From UBA11400 sp964550435 (GTDB lineage Bacteria > Bacteroidota > Rhodothermia > Balneolales > HLUCCA01), in assembly GCA_964550435.1 (NCBI GenBank), contig CAZJZI010000027.1, positions 1 through 32,924 of the forward strand: a stretch of 32,924 bases of DNA, read 5' to 3'. Positions 23,492 through 32,815 of this stretch are shown here, piece by piece. The notes beneath the pieces were generated by a model that worked only from the letters and a program-made list of their open reading frames with translations, was not told where the DNA came from and ran no database searches. Both the position numbers and the translations under genes were made by a program. Positions within the stretch are counted from its first letter, which is position 1. Every line of letters starts with the position of its first letter.

Positions 23492-24514
23492 ATGAAAAAT
23501 AATCTTGGAAATTTTATAGGAAATCTGGTTTCAAAGTTTGGTGATGCCATTTGGCCGAAGATGATTGCTGCAAAGAAAGCAGATGTTCAATTATCGTTTT
23601 CAAATGCAGAAAAAGTTCTTGTCATCATTGCATCCTACATTATTGCCATTGGATTATGGGTGATGGTAAACTTAGATAATGAATTTAACCTTAACTTAAA
23701 ACTGGTTGTAAATACCGGAGAAATTGCTGAGGGTCTAGCATTGGTTTCTCCTTTACCTGAAACGGTAGACGTTGCTGTAAGTGGGGTAGGATGGAATCTG
23801 CTGAATCTATACAATAGCCCGCCAAATGTTCCAGTTAATCTGGCTGACAACTATGTAGATATGACCGATCAGGTCGCAACTGTTATTGCGGGTTATCAGA
23901 ACATCAGTTTGATTCGGGTCCAACCAACCATCCTGAATGTCGATGTGGAACAAAGAATCTCAAAAAAAGTGCCGGTTGTACTCAAAATGAATCTAGAGTT
24001 CGAATCACAGTTTAATTTAGTTGGTAAACCTGTAATTCGACCAGATAGTGTGATAGTTTCAGGGGCAATATCGCGTGTGGAATCACTCGAATCGTGGCCA
24101 ACAGTAGTTTATAGTGCCGAGAGTATTCGTGAAACTATTAACACTGTAATTTCATTGGAGTCACCACCGGAGGTAATTGATTTAAGTGACGAAACCGTGT
24201 TGGTAACAGCACGTGTATCAGAATATACTGAAGGGCAGTTGAGGTTGCCGCTGCGCATCCGTGGGCTTCCACGAGGGAGTGAAGTTGTGTTTAATCCATC
24301 TACTATAACCGTGCGCTACGAAGTACCTCTGGATCAATATCAAAGTACTCAGGATACTACTCCTTTTGGAGTATTCGTTGATTACGATGACCTAGTGAAT
24401 AACACCACAGGATTGGTCACTCCCGAGGTAGAGTTTTTGGTTCAAGCACCGAATATTACGCTGAAAGCCGTTCAACCCAGAACAGTGTCATTCTTTATAG
24501 TTGTCAAAAACTGA
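23492..24514 (+). CDS. YbbR-like (CdaR-type) membrane-anchored protein
   Basis: A 340-residue protein with one N-terminal membrane helix (about residues 44-60, VLVIIASYIIAIGLWVMV) and a long periplasmic part made of YbbR-type beta modules. The modules show the family's pattern of PETVDVAVSGV, VPVVLKMN, VIVSGAISRVESLESWPTVVYS and a closing TVSFFIVVKN. In Gram-positives the homologue CdaR regulates the c-di-AMP cyclase CdaA; no cyclase gene is near here, so that role is not supported. It follows dciA by 22 bp and converges with ispH across 17 bp. Confidence 0.78.
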   Translation: MKNNLGNFIGNLVSKFGDAIWPKMIAAKKADVQLSFSNAEKVLVIIASYIIAIGLWVMVNLDNEFNLNLKLVVNTGEIAEGLALVSPLPETVDVAVSGVGWNLLNLYNSPPNVPVNLADNYVDMTDQVATVIAGYQNISLIRVQPTILNVDVEQRISKKVPVVLKMNLEFESQFNLVGKPVIRPDSVIVSGAISRVESLESWPTVVYSAESIRETINTVISLESPPEVIDLSDETVLVTARVSEYTEGQLRLPLRIRGLPRGSEVVFNPSTITVRYEVPLDQYQSTQDTTPFGVFVDYDDLVNNTTGLVTPEVEFLVQAPNITLKAVQPRTVSFFIVVKN

Positions 24515-24531
24515 CAATTCTTTAAGCAGTT

Positions 24532-25773
24532 TTATTGGGCTTCTTTGAATGGTACTAATGCTTCTTCGATACTTTTCGTGTCTTGAAAGTAGCCAAGAAT
24601 TTGCATCAATACTTCGTCAACAAGTGTATCTGGACAACTTGCACCAGAAGTCAAGGCAATCGTAATCGGTTTGCCAGTTATTGAAACAGGAAACCAGTTT
24701 AACGTGGTTTTAATCGTTTTCTCCCACTGACTAAAGTGCCGAATTTCGTGTTTTGAAATCAATTCCGATACATCTCGGACATGATAAGTAGGAAATTTTC
24801 GCTCCAATAACTCCACGATATGCATGGTATTCGATGAATTATACCCACCGACAACCAAAGCTACATCTGCCTCCGTCTCCAGTAGTCCAAAGGTAGCCGA
24901 TTGGTTCTCATTAGTTGCATAGCACAAGGTATCACTGGTATCAGCAAAATGCTTTTGAATATTTATGTCACCATACTTTTCCATGGCTGCCTTACGTAGT
25001 ATTTCCATTACTTCACGAGTTTCTGAGGCAAGCATTGTAGTTTGATTGATGACTCCAAACTTTTCAAGATCCTTGAGCGGATTAAAACCAGGAGTACACT
25101 TATGTCCAAAAAACTTACTGAAATCATCTATTGATCGAACTCCGCGCATAATTTCTCCCAGGATGATGGCTTCATCAGGATTATATACTACAACTACAGG
25201 ACCATTTTCTGCAGCATGTGAAAACGTAGCCCTGGTTTCTTCATGTTGATACTTCCCATGAATGACAAGAGAAAACCCTTTTTGTCCTAGTTGATCACCG
25301 CGCTTCCATACTTTTTCGACAAATGGGCATGTGGTATCATATTGGTATGGGTCAATTCCTACTGCCTCTAGTTTCTTTTGGATAGCGATGGTAGTTCCGA
25401 AGGCAGGAACGATAACAATATCATCCGAATTAAGGGAGCTGATGGGGATAATTTCACTACCGTCTGTATGAAACAAGAATTTCACTCCTCTTTTTTGGAG
25501 ATCTTCATTTACTGTTGGATTATGAATCATCTCACCTAAAAGATAAACTGGTCGATCCTTGTGCTGTTCAACCGTTCTGTAAGCGATATCAATTGCATTC
25601 TGAACACCATAACAGAACCCGAAATGTCTGGGGATCAAAAAGCGTACTGGCCCGAAGTCCAAAACACTGGGAGTGAGGTCTTTTTTTCTGGGATCCAATA
25701 TTTGTCGCGACTCTTTCACCGTACGAATAATCGGTGATAGATACATCGCTGGGATTTCAAAATTCTTAGCCAT
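24532..25773 (-). CDS. ispH: 4-hydroxy-3-methylbut-2-enyl diphosphate reductase (IspH/LytB), long form
   Basis: The last step of the MEP isoprenoid pathway, reducing HMBPP to IPP and DMAPP with an iron-sulfur cluster. At 413 residues this is the long form seen in cyanobacteria and plants, not the roughly 315-residue E. coli type. Cluster cysteines are C54 (GFCYGV), C149 (TCPFVEKVW) and C284 (DTLCYATNENQ), as in IspH. Also seen are GEMIHNPTVN, HGKYQHEET, VVGGYNSSNT and SGASCPDTLVDEV. The ATG start gives an N-terminal extension of about 40 residues before the catalytic core. It follows smc by 49 bp. Confidence 0.95.
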   Translation of the reverse strand: MAKNFEIPAMYLSPIIRTVKESRQILDPRKKDLTPSVLDFGPVRFLIPRHFGFCYGVQNAIDIAYRTVEQHKDRPVYLLGEMIHNPTVNEDLQKRGVKFLFHTDGSEIIPISSLNSDDIVIVPAFGTTIAIQKKLEAVGIDPYQYDTTCPFVEKVWKRGDQLGQKGFSLVIHGKYQHEETRATFSHAAENGPVVVVYNPDEAIILGEIMRGVRSIDDFSKFFGHKCTPGFNPLKDLEKFGVINQTTMLASETREVMEILRKAAMEKYGDINIQKHFADTSDTLCYATNENQSATFGLLETEADVALVVGGYNSSNTMHIVELLERKFPTYHVRDVSELISKHEIRHFSQWEKTIKTTLNWFPVSITGKPITIALTSGASCPDTLVDEVLMQILGYFQDTKSIEEALVPFKEAQ

Positions 25774-25822
25774 AGAAATGTGTGTTATTGCCCATAAACA
25801 GAATGGGCTGCAATTTCATTCA

Positions 25823-28800
25823 TCAATCCTGATCTTCCATTCGTACGGCAACCAATTTACTCACACCTACTTCGGGCATGGTAACACCATAGAGCATCTC
25901 AGATCGCTCCATTGTCTTTTTGTTGTGGGTAATGATGATAAACTGGGTGGTTTTGCTGAATTTTTTGATCATGGATGTGAATCTCTCTACGTTCGCGTCA
26001 TCAAGTGGTGCATCGACTTCATCCAAAATACAAAATGGCGATGGTTTAACCAGATAAATGGCGAACAGAAGTGCAATAGCAGTCAATGTTTTTTCCCCAC
26101 CTGACAACTGTTCGATATTGCTTGGGCGTTTCCCTCGAGGATTAGCAATGATGTTTATTCGACGATCAAGCGGATCTTCTGCATTATCCTCAAGCATCAA
26201 ATCGCAATAATCAGTTTCTTCAAACAGTGTATGAAATACATTCTGGAAGTTGGTTCGAATGGCATCAAACGTTTGTGAAAATCGTTCGTTCGCTGTTTGG
26301 TTGATCTCTGAAATAGTTTGTCGAAGTTGAGCCTCGGCTTCGTTCAAATCATTCATTTGCGATTCGAATGTGTCAAGACGCACTTTTTCTTCTTCATATT
26401 CGGTAATCGCCAGTTTATTTACTTCGCCAATATTCTTTAATCGCTCTTTAAGAACACTAATCTGCTCTTTGACGGCGGACTGGTCCACATCTTCAGGCAT
26501 CGGCTCCGTCACCTGATCCATGAGTAAACCATATGTCTCCCACACGTGATCGGAAAGTGATTTGACCTGTAAGTCGTATCGGTTTCGAGTCATTTCGAGT
26601 TGATGAAGTAATTCGAGCCCGATCTCTCTTTTACGTCGATTCGTTTTAATTTCCTCCTCGAGTTGATTCAGTCTGCCACGTTGAATTTGAACACGCTCTT
26701 CTGCCTCGTTCAATGCCTCATCGGCATCGACCTTATCTCGTTTTAATCGGTCTAGTTCAGCTTGCTTGACTTCAATTTCCTTCTTTAACGAAAGTATCAG
26801 GTCTTTACTTCGTTTCGCACTTTCCGCTCTGTGTTCCAGACGCTTCATGATACCGGCAATACCAACTTTTGATCGTTCAATATCCTTATTTATGTTGTCA
26901 ACCCGGTACTGTGCTTGCTGATAATTTAATTGAGCCTCACTGAATCGAGATTGCATTCTGTTCAGGGCATCTTCACTTTTCTGCTGATCGGATCGTAAAC
27001 GATGTTGTTTATCCAGCACCTGTTCGAGTTGTTGCTGAAGTCGGATTAATTCAGGCTCTATGGATTCAAGTTCCACCTGAAGGGTTGCTTTTGCCTCATG
27101 AAGTCGTTTTTTTCGATCCTTAATATCATTCAGATTGCGTTCATAAACTTGCTTGCGGGCATTAAAACTATTCTGACGATTCTCAGTATTTCGAAGGTGG
27201 CGATCAGCGTCCTTTACCTTTTGAAGTAGCGATTCAACGGGGAGTTGATTTCTTTTGTGTTGGGCTGTCTCAAGCTGGCCCTTAAAATCATTGATTTGAA
27301 GATCGGTCTGCTCAAGTTGTTGTTCAAGTTTCTTAATTCTATCCTGGAGTCCGACTCTCAAACCTTCATTTTTCTGAGCACTTCCACTGCGAATAATTCC
27401 ACCATGGTGAACAAGTTCTCCACCTCTAGTAACACCCACATAACCTGTGTGAGGTAGCGTTTGTTCTAGTGCCTGGTCAATCGATTCAAATAATCGAGCG
27501 TTACCAAGTAACAATTTTTTTAGAGAATCATACTTGGTTGCACATTTTACTTCAAAATACAATGAGCCGTCAATCGGTTCGGAACCCGTTTTATTTAATA
27601 ACTCAAGCGGGACAACGGTGGTTTTTCCTTTTTTATCGGTTTTAAGGATTTCAAATGCCTTTTTGGCGTCATCAATAGTATCTACAACAATGTAGTTTAC
27701 TGCATCGCCCAGAACAGATTCCAATGCAACCGATAGATCATCAGCAGTTGAAAACAGGTCGGCAACAAGTTCAAATCGCTCAAACTGTTGTGCAAATTGC
27801 TTCAAATGCTTTACAGGGAATGGAAGAGCGTCATCAGATTTCGAAAGTGACTGAAGCAATGAAACTTCATTGTAAAGTGCTTCTCGTTTACTTTGGTATG
27901 AGCGCAGTTTGTCCTTTAGTTCTTCAACATGTAATCTTAGGTGTTCACGCTCTTTCTCTGCCTCGACATGACGTGCTTCTGCGATTTCAAATGCATCACG
28001 GGCTTGTTCTATCTCAAAACGTAGCTTATTCTGCTCCTCGTTGAACGTATCTTCCTCAGACTGAAGGGATTCAATTTGTCGGTTTAAACGTAGTAATTCG
28101 TCTTGATTACCTTCAATTCTGGATTCTGTACGTACTTTCTTGTTTTGTGATGTACTTAGAGCTGTGTTTGCATCCCGATATGCCTCAGAAAGTCGTTCAG
28201 ATTCCGTTCTGAATCCTGACACTTCCTCCTTGGCTGTATCAAGTGATTCTTGCGCTTCAGCGAGCTTAGATTTCATTTCATTCAGAGCTTTTTCGGCAAC
28301 GTTAAGCTCCACTTCTGACTTGCTTATTGCCTTTTTGAGCTCACGAAGTTCGACTTCACTCAGACTCACATCAGATTCATACTGTCGAATAACATTTTCT
28401 TCTGCTGAAATTCTTTCTGACGAAATCTTGATGGTAGTTTCTGTATCGCGTAGCTGTTCATTGAATCTGGAGACCTGACGCATCGCATGCGACAGATCTG
28501 TTTCACGAGCAGAGAGTGTATCTTTACCGATTAATTGTTGTTGCTCAAATTGCTCGTATTGTCGATTCAGTTCTTCTTTTTCCTTTTCGGCAGTGAGGAT
28601 TCGATCCAAAAGTGGACCAAGCTCTGCCTGGATTTTATCATAATCGAACCTTGAAATTGCTTTATCGAGGCGGACCAGATCCTCTTCGTATTGTTTGGCT
28701 CGCTGAGCCCGACCTGCCTGAATCTGAAGTGACTTTACTTTTTTTCGAATTTCTACCAGAATATCCTCGATCCGGAGCATGTCTGTCCGGGTCTCATCGA

Positions 28801-29341
28801 GTTTCTTCATGGTTTGTTTACGTTTTTCCTTGTATTTGGTCACACCTGCAGCTTCTTCAAACAACTTTCGCCTGTCGTTGTTTTTATCGGCCAGAATTTC
28901 CTCCACCATCTTTAACTCGATCACCGAATAGGCATTAGAACCCATTCCTGTATCCATGAACATCTCAGTAATGTCTTTAAGCCGGCATGGAACACGGTTC
29001 AGAAGGTATTCGCTATCGCCAGAACGATACAAACGTCGAGTAATGGTGATGTCATCAAACTCGGTGGGAAGGATTCCACGATTGTTGTGGATTGTGACAG
29101 AGACTTCTGCCAGTCCTAGAGGCTTTTTAGTGGCAGTTCCATTGAAGATAACATTTGTCATGGCATTTGAACGGAGTAGCGATGGGCGCTGCTCTCCCAG
29201 TGCCCATCGAAGGGCATCTACAATGTTAGACTTACCGCAACCGTTCGGACCAACGATGGCTGTAATCCCATTCCCAAATTTCACACTGGTCTTTTGAGCA
29301 AAACTCTTAAAACCATGTAATTCAAGCTCTGCCAGGTACAT
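25823..29341 (-). CDS. smc: Chromosome segregation/condensation ATPase SMC
   Basis: The SMC subunit that loops and organises the chromosome. The 1172 residues are full length. Seen: the N-terminal head with LHGFKSFA and Walker A GPNGCGKS at 31-38; a long coiled coil; the hinge at about 505-665, with glycines in GYVGVTRGGELVHHGG; a second coiled coil; and the C-terminal head with signature LSGGEKTLTA near 1078 and Walker B FCILDEVDAPLDDANV near 1105. No ScpA or ScpB gene lies beside it. Upstream, a terminator separates it from frr, so the promoter should lie in the roughly 60 bp between. Confidence 0.97.
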   Translation of the reverse strand: MYLAELELHGFKSFAQKTSVKFGNGITAIVGPNGCGKSNIVDALRWALGEQRPSLLRSNAMTNVIFNGTATKKPLGLAEVSVTIHNNRGILPTEFDDITITRRLYRSGDSEYLLNRVPCRLKDITEMFMDTGMGSNAYSVIELKMVEEILADKNNDRRKLFEEAAGVTKYKEKRKQTMKKLDETRTDMLRIEDILVEIRKKVKSLQIQAGRAQRAKQYEEDLVRLDKAISRFDYDKIQAELGPLLDRILTAEKEKEELNRQYEQFEQQQLIGKDTLSARETDLSHAMRQVSRFNEQLRDTETTIKISSERISAEENVIRQYESDVSLSEVELRELKKAISKSEVELNVAEKALNEMKSKLAEAQESLDTAKEEVSGFRTESERLSEAYRDANTALSTSQNKKVRTESRIEGNQDELLRLNRQIESLQSEEDTFNEEQNKLRFEIEQARDAFEIAEARHVEAEKEREHLRLHVEELKDKLRSYQSKREALYNEVSLLQSLSKSDDALPFPVKHLKQFAQQFERFELVADLFSTADDLSVALESVLGDAVNYIVVDTIDDAKKAFEILKTDKKGKTTVVPLELLNKTGSEPIDGSLYFEVKCATKYDSLKKLLLGNARLFESIDQALEQTLPHTGYVGVTRGGELVHHGGIIRSGSAQKNEGLRVGLQDRIKKLEQQLEQTDLQINDFKGQLETAQHKRNQLPVESLLQKVKDADRHLRNTENRQNSFNARKQVYERNLNDIKDRKKRLHEAKATLQVELESIEPELIRLQQQLEQVLDKQHRLRSDQQKSEDALNRMQSRFSEAQLNYQQAQYRVDNINKDIERSKVGIAGIMKRLEHRAESAKRSKDLILSLKKEIEVKQAELDRLKRDKVDADEALNEAEERVQIQRGRLNQLEEEIKTNRRKREIGLELLHQLEMTRNRYDLQVKSLSDHVWETYGLLMDQVTEPMPEDVDQSAVKEQISVLKERLKNIGEVNKLAITEYEEEKVRLDTFESQMNDLNEAEAQLRQTISEINQTANERFSQTFDAIRTNFQNVFHTLFEETDYCDLMLEDNAEDPLDRRINIIANPRGKRPSNIEQLSGGEKTLTAIALLFAIYLVKPSPFCILDEVDAPLDDANVERFTSMIKKFSKTTQFIIITHNKKTMERSEMLYGVTMPEVGVSKLVAVRMEDQD

Positions 29342-29349
29342 ATTCTACT

Positions 29350-29384
29350 AAAAAAGAAGCCGTGCACGGTATCCCATACACGGC
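29350..29384 (-). terminator. Terminator after frr
   Basis: GCCGTG (29359-29364) and CACGGC (29379-29384) form the stem, with a possible inner TAT/ATA pairing. On the minus strand it runs into a T-rich tract (reverse complement of the A run at 29350-29355). It lies 20 bp past the frr stop and just before the smc start. Confidence 0.65.
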
Positions 29385-29404
29385 GTATGAATTAAAATCG
29401 GACG

Positions 29405-29971
29405 TTATACCGTCAAGATATCTTTTTCTTTGTGTTTTAGGGCTTCTTCGACTGCAGCAATATACTTATCAGTCATTTTCTGGATTATATCTTCGGCTTC
29501 AAAGCGAGAGTCTTCTGGAAGTGAGTCGTCTTTAACTCTCTTTTTGATATGGTCGTTAGCATTTCTTCGGGCATTACGGATACTCACTCGAGCTTTCTCG
29601 GTAATGTCTTTAGCTACTTTGACCAGCTCATTTCGTCGTTCTTCGGACAAAATAGGAAGTGGTATACGGACCAATTGACCATCGTTTGATGGATTTAAAC
29701 CAAGTCCTGATGACATTACAGCCTTTTCGATCAACGGAATCGTGGTTTTATCCCAAGGAGTAACAACCAGCATTCGCGGGTCTGGAGCTGTAACGGAAGC
29801 CATTTGACTCAACGGTGTCATAGATCCGTAGTACTCGACTTTAATACCATCCAGTAGAGTCGGGTTAGCTTTACCGGCACGAAGGTGAGATAATTCTCTT
29901 TTAAGGAATTCGACAGCCTCGCTCATTTCGAGTTCTGCCTCTTCGATGTATTCGTTTAACGCGTCTATCAT
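29405..29971 (-). CDS. frr: Ribosome recycling factor
   Basis: Works with EF-G to split post-termination ribosomes. The ATG at 29969-29971 gives 188 residues, close to the usual 185; an upstream in-frame start would add 11 residues with no family resemblance. Seen: the long first helix with HLRAGKANPTLLDGIKVEYYG; PLSQMASVTAPDPRMLVVTPWDK; GLNPSNDGQLVRIPLPILSEERR; and VRDD-like KKRVKDDSLPEDSRF. A 120-bp gap separates it from pyrH. Confidence 0.97.
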   Translation of the reverse strand: MIDALNEYIEEAELEMSEAVEFLKRELSHLRAGKANPTLLDGIKVEYYGSMTPLSQMASVTAPDPRMLVVTPWDKTTIPLIEKAVMSSGLGLNPSNDGQLVRIPLPILSEERRNELVKVAKDITEKARVSIRNARRNANDHIKKRVKDDSLPEDSRFEAEDIIQKMTDKYIAAVEEALKHKEKDILTV

Positions 29972-30091
29972 AAATTCTGTTCGGTTACATGAAGTGTAAA
30001 TCAAAACGGAATTTACGCAAACGACTCGACAGTCGAAAGACGAATCGCAAGGTGAGATAATACTAAGAAGGAATTAAATCTGGGAGTTTGA

Positions 30092-30805
30092 TTAGTCCCA
30101 GGTAACCAAAGAGCCAATGCTTTCGCCTTCAGCTAATCTGGCGAGATTACCTCGTTTGTTCATGTCGAAGACGATTATTGGAGTTGCATTGTCACGACAT
30201 AGTGTGAATGCTGTCAAATCCATGACCGAAAGACGATGTCTTAGTACTTCGTCACCTGTGATGGTATCAAACCTTTTGGCGTTTGGATTTTTCTCAGGAT
30301 CGGAATCATAAATTCCGTCTACACGAGTTCCTTTCAAGATGACATCGGCTTCAATTTCAATAGCACGTAGTGATGCAGCAGTATCAGTTGTGAAATACGG
30401 ATTACCTGTTCCTGCACCAAAAATTACAACTCGACCTTTTTCTAGATGTCGGATTGCACGTCGTCGGATGTAAGGTTCGGCAATTTGTTCCATTCGTATT
30501 GCAGAGAGTAAGCGAGTCTGTACATTTTTGCGCTCCAGGGCGTCCTGCAAAGCCATGGAATTGATCATCGTGGCCATCATGCCCATGTAGTCTGCCTGTA
30601 CACGATCCATGCCTTGAGTGGCTCCTTTTACACCACGAAAAATATTACCACCACCAATTACAACCGCTACTTGAATTCCTTTATCGCTAACATCTTTGAT
30701 TTCTGCAGCATATTGTTCGAGAACGTTGCCATCGATTCCGTGTCCCTGTTCTCCCAGAAGAGCTTCGCCACTAAGTTTAAGCAAGATGCGATTGTATTTA
30801 TTCAT
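30092..30805 (-). CDS. pyrH: Uridylate kinase (UMP kinase)
   Basis: Phosphorylates UMP to UDP for pyrimidine nucleotide synthesis. The 237 residues match the family. Seen: LLKLSGEALLGEQGHGID at the N-terminus; VVIGGGNIFRG; GMDRVQADYMGMMATMINS; the TGNPYFTTDTAA loop that binds UMP; and DGIYDSDPEKNPNAKRF. It lies upstream of frr in the widespread rpsB-tsf-pyrH-frr order, but a strong terminator after tsf suggests pyrH has its own promoter in the 107-bp gap. Confidence 0.97.
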   Translation of the reverse strand: MNKYNRILLKLSGEALLGEQGHGIDGNVLEQYAAEIKDVSDKGIQVAVVIGGGNIFRGVKGATQGMDRVQADYMGMMATMINSMALQDALERKNVQTRLLSAIRMEQIAEPYIRRRAIRHLEKGRVVIFGAGTGNPYFTTDTAASLRAIEIEADVILKGTRVDGIYDSDPEKNPNAKRFDTITGDEVLRHRLSVMDLTAFTLCRDNATPIIVFDMNKRGNLARLAEGESIGSLVTWD

Positions 30806-30867
30806 GAAGTAGTGCCTGATAATATGGTTTAGAGAAGGTAAAAAAATGTGATGAGAAAATAATGAGC

Positions 30868-30891
30868 AAAAAAAAGGCTACCGAAGTAGCC
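30868..30891 (-). terminator. Rho-independent terminator after tsf, UUCG loop
   Basis: On the minus strand, GGCTAC, a TTCG tetraloop, GTAGCC, then eight T residues (plus-strand A run 30868-30875, stem 30876-30881/30886-30891). This is a textbook intrinsic terminator with the stable cUUCGg loop. It sits 21 bp past the tsf stop. Confidence 0.92.
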
Positions 30892-30912
30892 CTTTAATTT
30901 TGAACAACTAAA

Positions 30913-31740
30913 TTAGTTGCCACCAAGTTGAATTCGTCTGAAAGCAACCAAGGCAGGAGCGCCTTTGCTTTTCAGGTAGTCACGAACTGTAATGCTCGAG
31001 TCTTTGACGAATTTTTGCTCATTTAAAACGCGCTCTTCGTAGAAGCGACGGATTTTACCATGAGCTGCTTTTTCAGCGATTTCAGCAGGTTTTCCTTCGT
31101 TGATAAGCTGTTCTTTGGCTATTTCGAGCTCTTTGTCTAGAACAGAGGCATCTACGTCTTCTTTGTTAACTGCGATTGGATTCATGGCTGCAACTTGCAT
31201 TGCAACATCTTTACCGATTTCAGCATCTACCGGACCTGCGAAATCGACCAAGACGGCTAATTGGGCCCCAGGGTGGATGTATGAGATGATTGAACCGGAT
31301 GAATTCAATAAGTCGATGCGACGAACATCAATTTTTTCACCGATTTTACCAACCATGGATTTTAAGTGCTCTGCGACTTCGAGACCGTCAAGTTTTAGGG
31401 CACGGAATGTATCCACGTCAGAAACTTCTTCATCGAATGCGAGTTTTGCAAATTTTTCTGCTGTAGCTACGAAATCCTCGTTACGAGCAACGAAGTCAGT
31501 TTCGCAATTAAGTTCAAGTGCGACAGCTTTTTTCTTGTCATCTGAGATATGTGCAACGATTACACCCTGATTTGCATCACGGTCTGAACGTTGCTCAGAA
31601 ACTTTTTGACCTTTTTTACGCAGGTACTCAACGGCTGCTTCGAAATCGCCATTTGCATCGGCGAGTGCTTTTTTACAGTCCATCATACCAGCTCCGGTCA
31701 TATCGCGGAGTTTTTTAACGTCTGCTGCTGAAATACTCAT
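30913..31740 (-). CDS. tsf: Elongation factor Ts
   Basis: The nucleotide exchange factor that regenerates EF-Tu-GTP. The 275 residues are typical. Seen: an N-terminal UBA-like domain with the signature LRDMTGAGMMDCKKAL; the EF-Tu contact segment ELNCETDFVARNEDF; and MQVAAMNPIAVNKEDV. The ATG is preceded by AT-rich sequence without a Shine-Dalgarno motif. It follows rpsB after an 86-bp gap that contains a hairpin with a T tract, so tsf levels may be set by partial read-through. Confidence 0.97.
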   Translation of the reverse strand: MSISAADVKKLRDMTGAGMMDCKKALADANGDFEAAVEYLRKKGQKVSEQRSDRDANQGVIVAHISDDKKKAVALELNCETDFVARNEDFVATAEKFAKLAFDEEVSDVDTFRALKLDGLEVAEHLKSMVGKIGEKIDVRRIDLLNSSGSIISYIHPGAQLAVLVDFAGPVDAEIGKDVAMQVAAMNPIAVNKEDVDASVLDKELEIAKEQLINEGKPAEIAEKAAHGKIRRFYEERVLNEQKFVKDSSITVRDYLKSKGAPALVAFRRIQLGGN

Positions 31741-31770
31741 TATTGAATAATTTTAGAGTGTAGTAGATTG

Positions 31771-31812
31771 CTTAAAACAAAAGACGGCAGCCGGTGGGAA
31801 CCAGCGGCCGTC
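31771..31812 (-). terminator. Intercistronic terminator or attenuator between rpsB and tsf
   Basis: On the minus strand a two-part stem, GACGGC with GCCGTC (31783-31788/31807-31812) and, after one mismatch, an inner 6-bp stem (31790-31795/31800-31805, one G-U pair) capped by a four-base loop. It is followed by TTTTGTTTT. It begins 15 bp past the rpsB stop. Partial termination here would lower tsf relative to rpsB; in E. coli the rpsB-tsf junction also carries an attenuator-like signal. Confidence 0.75.
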
Positions 31813-31826
31813 GTAGATTGATTGGA

Positions 31827-32675
31827 TTACCCTTTTCTTGGGCCACGTCCACCGGCTGGGGCACCACCGCCTGCGCCTCTGCGACGTCTGCGTTTTGGTC
31901 CGTCAGATCCTTCTTCTTCATCGCCAGAATGCTCGGCAGATTTTTTCTCCATGGCTTCCATGACTGCTTGCTCTTCTTCGAAGACTTCACGCTCTGCGGC
32001 ACCTTCGATAACTGCATCTGCAACATTAGCAGTTATCAGCTGTATCGCTTTGGCTGCATCGTCGTTAGCTGGGATGATATAATCTGGGATATCCGGATCG
32101 CAGTTTGTATCCACGATTGCAAAAATAGGGATATTCAATTTCATGGCTTCGTTAATGGCAATACTTTCTTTAACGATATCAACCACGAAAATTGCACCTG
32201 GTGTACGTCCCAGGTTTGAGATACCACCCATTACTTTTTCGAGTTTTTCATACTCACGATCGAGCATCAAACGCTCTTTCTTGGTGATGTTATCGTAGGT
32301 ACCATCGATACGCATTTTATTGATTTCTTCCATGCGAGCGATACTCTTGCGAACGGTACTGAAGTTGGTAAGCATTCCACCCAACCAACGGTGTGTTACG
32401 TATGGCATTCCACAACGCATAGCTTCATTACGAACGATTTCCTGAGCTTGCTTTTTTGTGCCAACGAAGAGTATTTTTTTACCCGATCGAGCTACTTTCC
32501 CGATAGCGTCGAGTGTTTCCTGGAGCAGGGAGTGGGTTTTCTTAAGATCTATGATGTGGATCCCGTTACGTTGCATGAAGATAAATTCCTTCATTTTCGG
32601 GTTCCAACGGCGGGTCAGGTGACCGAAATGGGCACCGGCTTTCAATAATTCTTCTACAGATGCTGCTTGAGCCAT
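31827..32675 (-). CDS. rpsB: 30S ribosomal protein S2 with basic Gly-rich C-terminal tail
   Basis: A small-subunit ribosomal protein. The ATG at 32673-32675 (MAQAASVEELLKAGAHFGH) gives 282 residues; an open upstream extension of 30 residues shows no family similarity. Seen: GAHFGHLTRRWNPKM, FVGTKKQAQEIV, RWLGGMLTNFSTV, and GAIFVVDIVKESIAINEA with NCDPDIPDYIIPANDDAAKAI. E. coli S2 has 241 residues. The extra C-terminal 35-40 residues are acidic and then strongly basic and glycine-rich (PKRRRRRGAGGGAPAGG), which could contact rRNA or S1. No Shine-Dalgarno motif precedes the start; the leader forms a predicted structure. Confidence 0.97.
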   Translation of the reverse strand: MAQAASVEELLKAGAHFGHLTRRWNPKMKEFIFMQRNGIHIIDLKKTHSLLQETLDAIGKVARSGKKILFVGTKKQAQEIVRNEAMRCGMPYVTHRWLGGMLTNFSTVRKSIARMEEINKMRIDGTYDNITKKERLMLDREYEKLEKVMGGISNLGRTPGAIFVVDIVKESIAINEAMKLNIPIFAIVDTNCDPDIPDYIIPANDDAAKAIQLITANVADAVIEGAAEREVFEEEQAVMEAMEKKSAEHSGDEEEGSDGPKRRRRRGAGGGAPAGGRGPRKG

Positions 32676-32722
32676 TGTATTAGTGTGTTTTGAGTTTGTA
32701 TCCGCTACACCGGTCGACCACT

Positions 32723-32756
32723 GAACCAATTCTGCTGATGCAGAACACTCTGGTCC
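32723..32756 (-). ncRNA. Candidate structured leader of rpsB
   Basis: In the rpsB leader RNA (minus strand), GGACCA pairs with TGGTTC (plus 32751-32756 and 32723-32728), enclosing a 5-base internal bulge and a second stem TTCTGC/GCAGAA (plus 32740-32745 and 32730-32735) with a four-base loop. The structure starts about 48 bases before the ATG. Many ribosomal protein operons are autoregulated through such leaders, including S2. Evidence is pairing alone. Confidence 0.35.
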
Positions 32757-32815
32757 GAATGTCACGATGTATGTGAGATGTTATATTGTTTTGAACAGAT
32801 GCGTAACAGAATGTG

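Noticed and set aside
28140..29297. Several long plus-strand frames opposite smc
   Set aside because: They are antisense shadows of a highly charged coiled-coil gene, with Ser/Arg-rich translations and no motifs.
30022..30035. Small hairpin CGACT/AGTCG between pyrH and frr
   Set aside because: A 5-bp stem with only TTT after it is too weak to call a terminator.
32690..32750. tRNA-like string in the rpsB leader (minus strand GGTTCAGTGGTCGACC)
   Set aside because: It recalls a D-arm, but no acceptor pairing, anticodon arm or T-arm GTTCRA can be built around it.
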